In this document: one piece after another, positions 46,311-53,796 of the stretch
How positions within the stretch are numbered: position 1 is the first letter of the stretch
How the letters are laid out: each line of letters opens with the position of its first letter
NCBI RefSeq assembly: GCF_003122205.1
Contig: NZ_QEYE01000008.1
Location: forward strand, 101,976 to 165,975
DNA from: Maritimibacter sp. 55A14
GTDB lineage: Bacteria; Pseudomonadota; Alphaproteobacteria; Rhodobacterales; Rhodobacteraceae
Reading direction: 5' to 3'
DNA: 64,000 nt
Translations under genes and position numbers: made by a program
Notes under the pieces: generated by a model
The model's database searches: none
What the model was told of the DNA's origin: nothing
What the model saw: only the letters and a program-made list of their open reading frames with translations

Positions 46311-47171
46311 GACCGGCAGGTCATGCGACTTAGGCCGGTTGCCAAGCCTGCCGCACGTGTGTACGCGTGTCACACCCATCTCGCGGGCGGCATGGAGCCG
46401 ATAGGCGAGATTGGCGCTCTGCACGCCGCGTTTCCGGAAGACCGGGTCGGTGGCGGCGAAATCGGTGAACGCCGCCTCGCCCGATAGAAAGAGCGCAGCG
46501 CAGCCCGCGGGTTCGTTTCCATCCCAGGCTATGTAGGCGTGCCAGCCCTTCGCTTCCGGCAATCGGGCAAGCCATGGTTCAGCCGCTTCACAGAGATCGA
46601 AGCCTGCGCATACGATGCGGGCAAACACGCCGCCTTCCCCGGAGGCGGCTTCGCGGATCTAGAACCCCATGTCGGTATCCGGCAATTCGCCTGCAATCTC
46701 CCTTTCGAACTTCTGCCAGGCGCGGGCTGGCTTCAGGCCGGCCGCCTTGCAGAGCGGGCTGACGAGGTCGTCGGACAGGCTCCCCTCGAGTCGCCGGATC
46801 GCCCGAGCTACGGCCTGGGTGAGGAAGAAGGTGCCACGATTGAGGTCCAGGTAGCGGTCGTAGTCTTCTTCAGCGTGTTCGAGAAAGGGCTTCGGCAGAA
46901 AGACACCCGCCCCGTTCACGAGTCCGGTGAGATCGGGAAATTCAGTGGGTATACGGGCAGAAAAGGCCCTCACCGCCGCCGGCTCGGCGAGGTCCAGGGC
47001 TGCGATCTCGACCCGGCCGGGATGCGCCAGGTCCTGCTGCGCGACCTCAAGCCTGTTGCGCTGCCGACCGACCAGCACAACACTGCCGCCATCTTCAAGC
47101 AGCAGGCGGGCGGTTGCCTTGCTCATGCCGCTGGCGCCGCCAACGATCAGGGTGCGGGTCTTGGAAGTCAT
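46281..47171 (-). pseudogene. Broken chimera: truncated SDR dehydrogenase joined to an interrupted GNAT acetyltransferase
   Basis: From ATG 47171 the frame encodes the N-terminal part of a short-chain dehydrogenase (TLIVGGASGMSKATARLLLEDGGSVVLVGRQRNRL, LVNGAGVF). Near residue 120, where the catalytic YxxxK segment is still to come, it passes into GNAT-like sequence (GLKPARAWQKFEREI). An in-frame TAG at 46659-46661 then interrupts it. The same frame continues (IREAASGEGGVFARIVCAGFDLCEAAEPWLARLPEAKGW... AALFLSG...VFRKRGVQSANLAYRL) and ends abnormally at 46281, inside the convergent AraC gene. No SDR active site survives. The start overlaps the PNPOx stop (ATGA). Confidence 0.75.
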
Positions 47172-47824
47172 GGTGTATTCTTTTTCGATTGGTCTGAGGT
47201 CTTCGCCGAGGACCGCGACGCCGGGCGCCCTGCGAGCTCGGCTTCGAGTTCGGCGATCCGTGCTGCGAGCGGCGCGGTCACGGCGTTCACGTCAGCAAGA
47301 GTGTAGCGCTCGGTTATGTGCTGCGGGCAATTCCAGTCGAAGCCCTCGACCCTGATAATAATGCCCCGCTCGATCCGGGCGCGGTAGTCCGAGATCTCCA
47401 GCCTCGACAGTGCTGTGCGATCCTCGAGATCGATAATCCGGGCGCGGCCGAAGAGCTTCAGTCGGGTCTTGTTCGGATAATCCATGAAGAACAGCGACAC
47501 CCGGTCGTCGGTCGTCAGGTTTCCTACACTGACATATTGCCGGTTGCCTCGAAAATCCGCGAAACCGATCGTGCCTTCATCAAGCACGCGCACGAAACCG
47601 GCCGGCCCGCCACGGTGCTGGATGTAGGGCCAGCCCGTCTCGCTGACGGTCGCCATATAGAACGAGTCCCGTGCGGCGATGAACCCGGCCTCGGCTTCGG
47701 TGAGCTGTCGGTTCAGTGGCTCCGGCGCAGTCTCCATCCGGGCATATGCGCTCCGGCTTCCCTGCGCCTCCTGCACCTTCTTGACCGTCGGCGTGAAGGC
47801 GATCTTCGCGAAATGATGTGGCAT
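47168..47824 (-). CDS. Pyridoxamine 5'-phosphate oxidase-like flavin protein
   Basis: 218-residue protein with a split-barrel FMN-binding fold: RDSFYMATVSETGWPYIQHRGGPAGFVRVLDEGTIGFADFRGNRQYVSVGNLTTDDRVSLFFMDYPNKTRLKLFGRARII. A C-terminal helix (APLAARIAELEAELAGR) may be a coiled coil. ATG 47824 follows AGGAAAT. It belongs to a family of uncharacterised PNPOx-like oxidoreductases, not the true PdxH. Confidence 0.85.
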   Translation of the reverse strand: MPHHFAKIAFTPTVKKVQEAQGSRSAYARMETAPEPLNRQLTEAEAGFIAARDSFYMATVSETGWPYIQHRGGPAGFVRVLDEGTIGFADFRGNRQYVSVGNLTTDDRVSLFFMDYPNKTRLKLFGRARIIDLEDRTALSRLEISDYRARIERGIIIRVEGFDWNCPQHITERYTLADVNAVTAPLAARIAELEAELAGRPASRSSAKTSDQSKKNTP

Positions 47825-47936
47825 GATTTCCTCCTGCGGGCCCTTGCACCGCGCCCTATAGGCCGAGATCCGAATGGCCCGCGTGGTCCGCTGGACGAGG
47901 CCCCTGCGGCCAATCGAGTCTCCTTTCAATGTTGAG

Positions 47937-47962
47937 GCACCGGCGCGGCATCGCGCCGGTGC
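47937..47962 (-). terminator. Hairpin after the MBL-fold gene
   Basis: An 11-bp perfect stem GCACCGGCGCG/CGCGCCGGTGC with a 4-nt loop lies five bases downstream of the minus-strand MBL stop codon. It probably ends or attenuates transcription before the PNPOx gene. Confidence 0.65.
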
Positions 47963-47967
47963 TTCGA

Positions 47968-48930
47968 TCAGTCGACGTAGGACCAATCCGCTGGCAGCCA
48001 CTTCAGCGCACCGCCGTCCTTCACGATCCTGCCGACGCCGGGGAATGGCATATGCGTGGCCGCAAGAAGCGCCTTCTCCTCAGCCGCCTGCGGGAAGAAC
48101 CGGGCGCGGGACGCGTCCGCCGCCTCCTTGTCCATCTCGAAGATGATGCCGAAGCCGGGAAGTGCCGGATGCGCGGCCGGGTGAAAGAGCATGTCCGCGA
48201 CGAGGTTCAGAACCTGGCCGCCATCCTCGATCTTCACGCCGATCTGTCCCGGCGTATGGCCCGATAGATCAAAAACCGAAATGCCGCGCGTGATCTGGCG
48301 GTCGCCGTCGATCTGCTGAAGCCGGGGATACAGCCGGACGAGTTGCTCAGTCGCCGCGAAGCTCGACTTGGTGATCTCCGGCGCCCGCGCCTCAATCGAC
48401 GGATCGGTGAAGGTCTGCACGTCCCGCCTGTGGATATAGACATCCGCGTTCGGGTAGTTGTTCCGGTCGCCGGTCACCATGCCGCCGATATGGTCGACAT
48501 GGGCGTGTGTCAGGATGACGGCGTCGATATCCGTCTGCTTCACCCCGAGAGCCTCAAGCGTGCCCGGCAGATAGCCCGAGGTCGTGCTGACGGTCCCGGC
48601 CGGGCCGCTGTCGACAAGAACATAGCGCTTGCCGTCGTTAATCAGGTAGGTCGCGAAGTTGCCGCGCACACCGTTGTTACCCGCAGCGAAGACCGCCTCG
48701 GCGGCCTCGCGCGCCTGATCCCGCGTCACGCCCGTGAACATGTCGTAGGGAAAGTCGATATACCCGTCCGAGATCACGGTCACTTCGAACCGCCCGATCT
48801 GGTAGCGGGCGGTGACCGGAAGCCGCGCCAGCGGGCCGGCGGACCGCGCCTGCAACGCGGGCGCCGTCGCCGCCAGGAGGGGCAGCGCAAAAAGGGGTGC
48901 GGCAAGGCCGCGACGATACAGGTCAACCAT
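47968..48930 (-). CDS. Secreted MBL-fold metallohydrolase
   Basis: 320-residue metallo-beta-lactamase-fold protein. The N-terminal signal peptide (LYRRGLAAPLFALPLLAATAPALQARS) predicts periplasmic location. The zinc motif is THAHVDHIGG at residues 141-150, with DLSGHTPGQIG and further metal ligands in VADMLFHPA and AATHMPF. It resembles the AttM/quorum-quenching-like MBL group by overall layout. The substrate is unknown. Confidence 0.88.
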   Translation of the reverse strand: MVDLYRRGLAAPLFALPLLAATAPALQARSAGPLARLPVTARYQIGRFEVTVISDGYIDFPYDMFTGVTRDQAREAAEAVFAAGNNGVRGNFATYLINDGKRYVLVDSGPAGTVSTTSGYLPGTLEALGVKQTDIDAVILTHAHVDHIGGMVTGDRNNYPNADVYIHRRDVQTFTDPSIEARAPEITKSSFAATEQLVRLYPRLQQIDGDRQITRGISVFDLSGHTPGQIGVKIEDGGQVLNLVADMLFHPAAHPALPGFGIIFEMDKEAADASRARFFPQAAEEKALLAATHMPFPGVGRIVKDGGALKWLPADWSYVD

Positions 48931-48952
48931 GGGATGGTGCCTTTTCGAGGGA

Positions 48953-48971
48953 CCCCGCGTACCACGCGGGG
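48953..48971 (-). terminator. Short hairpin between the AhpD-like and MBL genes
   Basis: A seven-bp stem CCCCGCG/CGCGGGG with a 5-nt loop lies in the 58-bp gap. It may partly terminate or protect the transcript. Confidence 0.4.
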
Positions 48972-48988
48972 CCAATTACGGATTGGGC

Positions 48989-49534
48989 TCAGCCTGCTCT
49001 GTTCAGGTCGATCTTCGGGAAATCGATCTCGACCTGGGTCGCCTTTCCAAGCAGGTTGGTGAAGATGTTCATCGCGACATGGGTGATGATCTCGATGATC
49101 TCGCCGTCCGAATGGCCGGCGGCACGCACGGCCTCGAACTCGGCCCCACTCACCTGACCGGTATGCTCGACAAGCGCGCGGGCGAAGGTCAGCGCCGCTT
49201 CCGCCTTGGTGTCAGCCGAACGGCCCATGCGGTTTGCCAGCATCTCCTGGTTGTCGAGGCCGACCTTGCGACCGATGGCGGTATGGGCCGAGACGCAATA
49301 TTGGCAGGCATTCTGTTCGGCGACGGCCAGCGCAATGCGTTCGCGAGTCTTCTCTTCCAGAAGGCCGGAACCAGCGATCCCGTGCAGCCCGAGAAAGGCG
49401 CTCAAGGCTGCCGGGGAATTGGCGAGCACACGGATGAAGTTGGGCACCATGCCTAGGCCGGACTGGACGGCGTCCAAGAGCGGCTTGGCTTCGTCGGAGG
49501 ATGTTTGGGGATCGATGACGGCAACGCGGGCCAT
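48989..49534 (-). CDS. AhpD-like carboxymuconolactone decarboxylase family protein
   Basis: 181-residue alkylhydroperoxidase-D-fold protein. It has the redox motif NACQYCVSAHTAIG, with Cys77-x2-Cys80 and His84 and the upstream Glu73, typical of peroxidase-active AhpD relatives. ATG 49534 (MARVAVID). It heads a leftward cluster (AhpD-like, MBL, PNPOx) opposite a LysR gene, and probably defends against peroxides or related electrophiles. Confidence 0.88.
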   Translation of the reverse strand: MARVAVIDPQTSSDEAKPLLDAVQSGLGMVPNFIRVLANSPAALSAFLGLHGIAGSGLLEEKTRERIALAVAEQNACQYCVSAHTAIGRKVGLDNQEMLANRMGRSADTKAEAALTFARALVEHTGQVSGAEFEAVRAAGHSDGEIIEIITHVAMNIFTNLLGKATQVEIDFPKIDLNRAG

Positions 49535-49627
49535 GGGAGGAATCCTTGTCTGGTTGAACGGGCGGAGCCATTGGGCACCGCTCGCCATGACATGGCCTTA
49601 TCGCGATCTTGAAAGAATACTCGTTCC

Positions 49628-49658
49628 ATGAAATTCATTATTCCCCAGAGAGGAATAA
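49628..49658. promoter_or_regulatory. Overlapping palindromes in the LysR/AhpD divergent promoter
   Basis: ATGAA-A-TTCAT (49628-49638) adjoins TTATTCC-N7-GGAATAA (49638-49658), which ends three bases before the LysR start. The position suggests autoregulation and control of the divergent ahpD-like gene. Confidence 0.55.
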
Positions 49659-49661
49659 CAT

Positions 49662-50564
49662 ATGGATCGCCTGCACCAACTCGAGGTCTTTGTCGCGGTT
49701 GCCGACGCTGGCGGCTTCGCAAAGGCCGGAGCCCGTTTGCGGCTCTCGCCCCCCGCCGTCACTCGGGCGATTTCCGCGCTCGAAGCGCGTCTTGGCGCCC
49801 GCGTCTTCAACCGGACGACTCGCAGCCTGTCGATTACCGATGTCGGAGCGCGATTTCTCGAAAGCGCAAGACGCATCTTGGCCGATCTGGAAACGGCCGA
49901 GATGGACGCGGTCGGCGCGACCGCGATCCCTCACGGGCACCTGACCATCACTGCCTCCGTCACCTTCGGCCGCTCGGCTTTATCCCCGGTGGTGTGCGAC
50001 TTTCTCAGCCACTTCCCCCGCGTCACGGCGTCGGTTGTGCTCGTGGACAGGGTCGTCAACCTGGTCGAGGAGGGCATCGACGTGGCCGTTCGGATTGGCC
50101 CCTTGCCAGATTCCAACCTCATCGCAAAGCGGATCGGATCAGTGCGCCGGGTTCTCATCGCCAGCCCCGGCTATCTGGCCCATCGGGGGACACCCGCCGC
50201 ACCCGCGGAGTTGAAGCTTCACTCGGTTATCGCGTTCACCGGTCTGATGCCCAACCGCGAATGGCGTTTCAAAGACTCACAGGGCCAAAGCAGCGTCGCG
50301 CTGAGGCCGACCTTCGAGATCAACGATGCGGTCGCCGCGATCCAGGCGGCGGAGGAGGGTCACGGGATCACGATTGGCCTCTCCTACATGGTCTCCGAAA
50401 AGATCCGGGATGGCAAACTGGTTCCGGTTCTCGACCACACCACGCTGCCACCTCAACCCGTTCATCTCGTCTATGCGCAGTCCCGACTCGTGGCGCCCAA
50501 GGTCCGCGCCTTTGTCGATTTTGCAGCGCCTCGCCTAAAATCCGCGCTTGACCAGCTTGCTTAA
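49662..50564 (+). CDS. LysR-family transcriptional regulator
   Basis: 300-residue LysR protein: HTH VFVAVADAGGFAKAGARLRLSPPAVTRAISALEARLGARVFNRTTRSLSITDVG, then an effector-binding domain. It is of the large group near DsdC/YhjC-like drug- or electrophile-responsive regulators. It diverges from the AhpD-MBL cluster across 127 bp containing palindromes. Confidence 0.9.
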   Translation: MDRLHQLEVFVAVADAGGFAKAGARLRLSPPAVTRAISALEARLGARVFNRTTRSLSITDVGARFLESARRILADLETAEMDAVGATAIPHGHLTITASVTFGRSALSPVVCDFLSHFPRVTASVVLVDRVVNLVEEGIDVAVRIGPLPDSNLIAKRIGSVRRVLIASPGYLAHRGTPAAPAELKLHSVIAFTGLMPNREWRFKDSQGQSSVALRPTFEINDAVAAIQAAEEGHGITIGLSYMVSEKIRDGKLVPVLDHTTLPPQPVHLVYAQSRLVAPKVRAFVDFAAPRLKSALDQLA

Positions 50565-50658
50565 TTGCGGCGCGCATGAGAGGTGCTCACCTGAACGGTC
50601 GCTTTCGCGATGCCCCACGGTGAGATTGCGCCCGCGGCAAAAGCGCGGAATCCGTCCT

Positions 50659-50876
50659 CATTGAGCATTGAAACTTCATGCACCTTGACGGGCACTTCCC
50701 CTCCGGGTTTTCAACCGCGGTTTGTGTGATAGCGACAACCGTGATCGGGGAGGCGCCGAGGGAGTGCGGCGAACGGTTAGCCCTTCATCTGCCTCACACC
50801 TTAAGAGAGACGCGGGGACGAACGCGCGCATCAGTTCACGGCTGTACATTCGGGAAAATGGTAGCGGAGGAGGGAC
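50659..50876. repeat. Diverged long direct repeat, right copy
   Basis: Second copy of the element at 42477-42690, in the same orientation. It ends with the full 3' part of a tRNA gene (50859-50904), whereas the left copy keeps only 16 bp of it. The 94 bp between the LysR gene and this repeat show no gene. Confidence 0.75.
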
Positions 50877-50904
50877 TTGAACCCCCGACACGCGGATTAT
50901 GATT
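50859..50904 (-). other. 3' fragment of a CAU-anticodon tRNA (att site of the integrase)
   Basis: On the minus strand it reads from the anticodon loop ATCATAA through stem TCCGC, variable loop GTGTC, T-arm GGGGG-TTCAAGT-CCCTC, acceptor strand CTCCGCT, then ACCA. The 5' half (acceptor, D-arm, 5' anticodon stem) is absent, so this is not a functional tRNA. It is the classic footprint left where an integrase recombines in the 3' end of a tRNA gene, probably tRNA-Met. The integrase gene ends 24 bp away. Confidence 0.8.
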
Positions 50905-50927
50905 TTCCCTTGAATCAATGGTTTGCG

Positions 50928-51872
50928 CTATGCTGCGAGCAGATCGCTCTCCATCTTCGCAAACAGCTCGAGATCGTCTTCCGGGTTCTCGAAGAGATGC
51001 CCATAGACATCCATGGTCATGGTGATCGACGAATGGCCCAGGATGGACTGGATCTTCTTCGGGGGCCAACCCTGCTCGATGAACAGGGATGCCGCCGCAT
51101 GCCGCAGGGCGTGGAAGCTGAACTTCGGTTTCCCGTCTTCATAGACGATGCCGTTGTTGACCAGCAGCGGAACAAACACCCGGTTGTGGATGTTCGAGTG
51201 GTTCTCGACGTTTCCCTTGCCATTTGGAAAGACGAGCGAAAGCTCTCCGTTCGGGCATTTCAACTTCCATGCCTTGAGCGTCGACACCACGGTCGGCGCC
51301 ATCGGGATGACCCTCTTGCTGGTCCGGCTCTTCGGCCTGCCCATCTCATTGAACCGGTCGGCGCGCTTTTCCACCCGGATCACCGTCTTGTCGAAGTCGA
51401 CGCAGTCCCATGTCAGCCCGCGTAATTCGCTGATACGCATGCCGGTGAACAGGGCGGTCACGATCAGGGGCCGGTGCTGATCCGGGGCCTTGTCAATCAT
51501 GGTCCGGATTTCGTCCTTGGTCGGGATCGTGCGCTCCTCGTCCTCGCGGCGGTTCCGCTTGAGCTTGACTTCGCGGGCCACGTTGTGCGCGACCCATTCC
51601 CTCTCGACGGCCTCCGAAAGAGCCGACCGGAGACTGGCAAGGACCTTCTTCGTCATCGATCGCGAGACACCCGCATCCTGCAAGTCATGGACGAATTCCC
51701 GCACATCGCGGCGGCTGATCTCGGTGACCAGCAGACTACCGATCTTCTGGTCGATGTGATGCATGACATGACCGCGATAGCTGCGGATCGTGGCCCGTTC
51801 GAGCCCGTTTCGCTCGCAGGTCTTGAGCCAGCTTTCGCAAGCGTCACGGATTGTTTTCCCGGAACTTCTCAT
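50928..51872 (-). CDS. Tyrosine recombinase / site-specific integrase
   Basis: 314-residue phage-type integrase. A SAM-like N-terminal core-binding domain (TIRDACESWLKTCERNGLERATIRSYRGHVMHHI) precedes a complete catalytic set: Arg146 (TGMRISEL), Lys181, His254-x2-Arg257 (HALRHAAAS), His280 (LGHSS) and Tyr290 (MDVYGHLF). The start is ATG 51872. It lies next to the tRNA 3' fragment, which marks it as the integrase of an element inserted in a tRNA gene. Confidence 0.93.
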   Translation of the reverse strand: MRSSGKTIRDACESWLKTCERNGLERATIRSYRGHVMHHIDQKIGSLLVTEISRRDVREFVHDLQDAGVSRSMTKKVLASLRSALSEAVEREWVAHNVAREVKLKRNRREDEERTIPTKDEIRTMIDKAPDQHRPLIVTALFTGMRISELRGLTWDCVDFDKTVIRVEKRADRFNEMGRPKSRTSKRVIPMAPTVVSTLKAWKLKCPNGELSLVFPNGKGNVENHSNIHNRVFVPLLVNNGIVYEDGKPKFSFHALRHAAASLFIEQGWPPKKIQSILGHSSITMTMDVYGHLFENPEDDLELFAKMESDLLAA

Positions 51873-52037
51873 ACCGTTTTCCCCTTATGTTGTCGTCTGA
51901 TCGCATTATACGACAAGCGGAGTCGCCCGTCGGGCATAATCCCACGTCCTTGAGCGGGAAAATGGTTCCTAAACAGCGGGTTGGAATGCCTTGTATCCAG
52001 GCAAGCTGCCTGGTGACTGGTTCCGAATGCCAAGAGT

Positions 52038-52068
52038 CCCGTGCTAAACCCGTGCCAAACCCGTAAGG
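52038..52068. repeat. Three tandem 11-bp direct repeats upstream of the integrase
   Basis: CCCGTGCTAAA, CCCGTGCCAAA and CCCGTAAGG follow one another directly. The last unit also forms one arm of an inverted repeat CCCGTAAG/CTTACGGG (52060-52067 and 52082-52089). Such arrays suit integrase arm-type or excisionase sites. The rest of 51873-52132 shows no gene. Confidence 0.5.
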
Positions 52069-52132
52069 ATTCGATGGTTTTCTTACGGGGGTTGCGGGTG
52101 AAGATACACACGCGTAGAAACAACGTGTGTGC

Positions 52133-52822
52133 ATGAACAAGAAATCTGCCCTCGGATATCTGCTGCTGAGCTATGGCCCGCGCCACAATGGTCCCGCCGA
52201 AACGAAACCCGCCGCGCAAAGCCAGGTGCGGCGTATCTCGGCGTTCCTGGGGCCCGAATACGAGATCACATGGGTGTCCGATTATGCGCGGCAAGTCGGT
52301 TCACTCGACGACCTGCCGGGATTGAAGCGTGTCCTTGTGGAACTCCAGCGATCGGGAAGCAGGGCGGCCATAGCCATCGACGAACTCCGGCGTGTGTTTC
52401 GCCGCGTCCCGGACGAGCATGCTTTGAACCTTCTCAACGAGCTCCTCGTATTTGGAGATCACATCCTGGATGTCAGCTATGGCCGTCGTCTGAGCGACAT
52501 ACCGGCATCGAGCCAAGAGTACATCGCAGTGACGACCGCCCGAAAGGAGACGCTGCACAGACTCGAGAGAAGCGTGACAGCGGGCGAGAAGCTGAACAGG
52601 AACACGAAGAAGGCTACGCAGGTGTCGGCCAGGGCCAAGGCGAAGCGAGCCGACAGAACCGCGCGTTTGCTTGATGACCTGCGCAAGGAACTGGCCAACA
52701 GCAACTCCACTCCGTCCCTCTCAGAGCTGGCGCGTGTTGCCAACGAACGCGGGCTTCGAACGGCCACGGGAAAGGCATGGACCGGCTCGACCGTGGGACG
52801 GATGCTCAGGCGGCTTGAGTGA
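52133..52822 (+). CDS. Atypical recombinase-family (resolvase-like) protein
   Basis: 229 residues. The N-terminus GYLLLSYGPRHNG takes the place of the serine-recombinase motif (Y-x-R-x-S), keeping the Ser but not the Arg; IDELRRVFRRVPDEHALNLLNELL resembles the D-R-x-x-R helix. The C-terminal module LARVANERGLRTATGKAWTGSTVGRMLRRL matches the DNA-binding end of large serine recombinases. I take it as a degenerate or specialised resolvase of the island. The start is ATG 52133 (a GTG at 52127 is possible). An inverted repeat ACACACG/CGTGTGT (52106-52112, 52124-52130) abuts the start. Confidence 0.65.
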   Translation: MNKKSALGYLLLSYGPRHNGPAETKPAAQSQVRRISAFLGPEYEITWVSDYARQVGSLDDLPGLKRVLVELQRSGSRAAIAIDELRRVFRRVPDEHALNLLNELLVFGDHILDVSYGRRLSDIPASSQEYIAVTTARKETLHRLERSVTAGEKLNRNTKKATQVSARAKAKRADRTARLLDDLRKELANSNSTPSLSELARVANERGLRTATGKAWTGSTVGRMLRRLE

Positions 52823-52892
52823 TCATATTAAAGACCACAGTTGTCGGCTGAACAACACTATCGCGGTGAAAGCCTGCTACTTGAGACGCGCG

Positions 52893-52915
52893 ACCCTGCC
52901 CCGGCGGGGCAGGGT
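52893..52915. terminator. Bidirectional hairpin between the recombinase and YcaC-like genes
   Basis: A ten-bp perfect stem ACCCTGCCCC/GGGGCAGGGT with a GGC loop lies between convergent genes. Confidence 0.7.
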
Positions 52916-52926
52916 GGGGGGACATG

Positions 52927-53550
52927 TCAACCGGCGTTGTTGACCGTATAGCTGGAGATCAGGTTTCTGTAATCGGGAATGTGATTCGAGAACAGCGCGC
53001 CAAGACCCTCGACATCATTGCGCCAGTCGCGGTGCAGTTCGCAGGCGGCACCGAACCATGTCATGAGCTGAGCACCCGCTGCCGACATCCGGTCCCATGC
53101 GGCATCGCGGGTAATCGGATTGAATGTGCCCGACGCGTCGGTGACGACAAACACCTCGTAGCCTTCCTCGATTGCGGAAAGTGCCGGGAACGATACGCAG
53201 ACCTCTGTCACGACACCGGCGATAATCAGTTGCTTCTTGCCGGTGGCTTTGACGGCTGCGACGAATTCTTCGTTGTCCCAGGCGTTGATCTGCCCGGGAC
53301 GCGCGATGAAGGGCGCTTCGGGGAACGTCTCCTTCAACTCGGGGACGATCGGTCCGTTGGGTCCGTCCTCGAAACTCGTCGTAAGAATTGTCGGCAGGCC
53401 GAAGTATTTGGCTGCATCGGCGAGAGCGAGAACATTGTTCTTGAACTTGTCCGGGTCGACATCCCGCACCAGCGAGAGCAGCCCGGCTTGGTGATCGACG
53501 AGCAGAACGGCTGCGTCGTCCTTATTCAGGCGATTGTATTTGAAAGACAT
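52927..53550 (-). CDS. YcaC-like isochorismatase-family cysteine hydrolase
   Basis: 207-residue cysteine hydrolase. AAVLLVDHQAGLLSLV holds the catalytic Asp19, ARPGQINAWDNEEFVAAV is shared with YcaC-type proteins, and GVVTEVCVSFPALSAIEEGYEVFVVTDASG holds the nucleophile Cys118. Oligomeric enzyme of uncertain substrate. ATG 53550. It is read toward the terminator at 52893 and lies downstream of a LysR gene on the same strand. Confidence 0.9.
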   Translation of the reverse strand: MSFKYNRLNKDDAAVLLVDHQAGLLSLVRDVDPDKFKNNVLALADAAKYFGLPTILTTSFEDGPNGPIVPELKETFPEAPFIARPGQINAWDNEEFVAAVKATGKKQLIIAGVVTEVCVSFPALSAIEEGYEVFVVTDASGTFNPITRDAAWDRMSAAGAQLMTWFGAACELHRDWRNDVEGLGALFSNHIPDYRNLISSYTVNNAG

Positions 53551-53796
53551 TCGCGTTCCCTCCGATTGTGGGGTCTGCAATAGCCCCGAACATTCCTGGT
53601 GACGCGCGTGATTGCAGCGGTCGGATACCATCGGACCTGCGCCCCCAAGCGACACCCGACAGAATAACGACCGTGCGCCGGGTGGCCATCTCACCCGGCG
53701 CGAACTTCGGGTTCACGATTTGCGAACGCTTGTCGGTCCAAGGCGTCGGCGTTGTGGGTTGCGGTGTGCCGGTCCTGTCGGCCCAAAGTGGCCCGC

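Noticed and set aside
50676..50918. Short frames on both strands within the right repeat copy and tRNA fragment
   Set aside because: Frames are not shared with the left repeat copy, so coding is unlikely.
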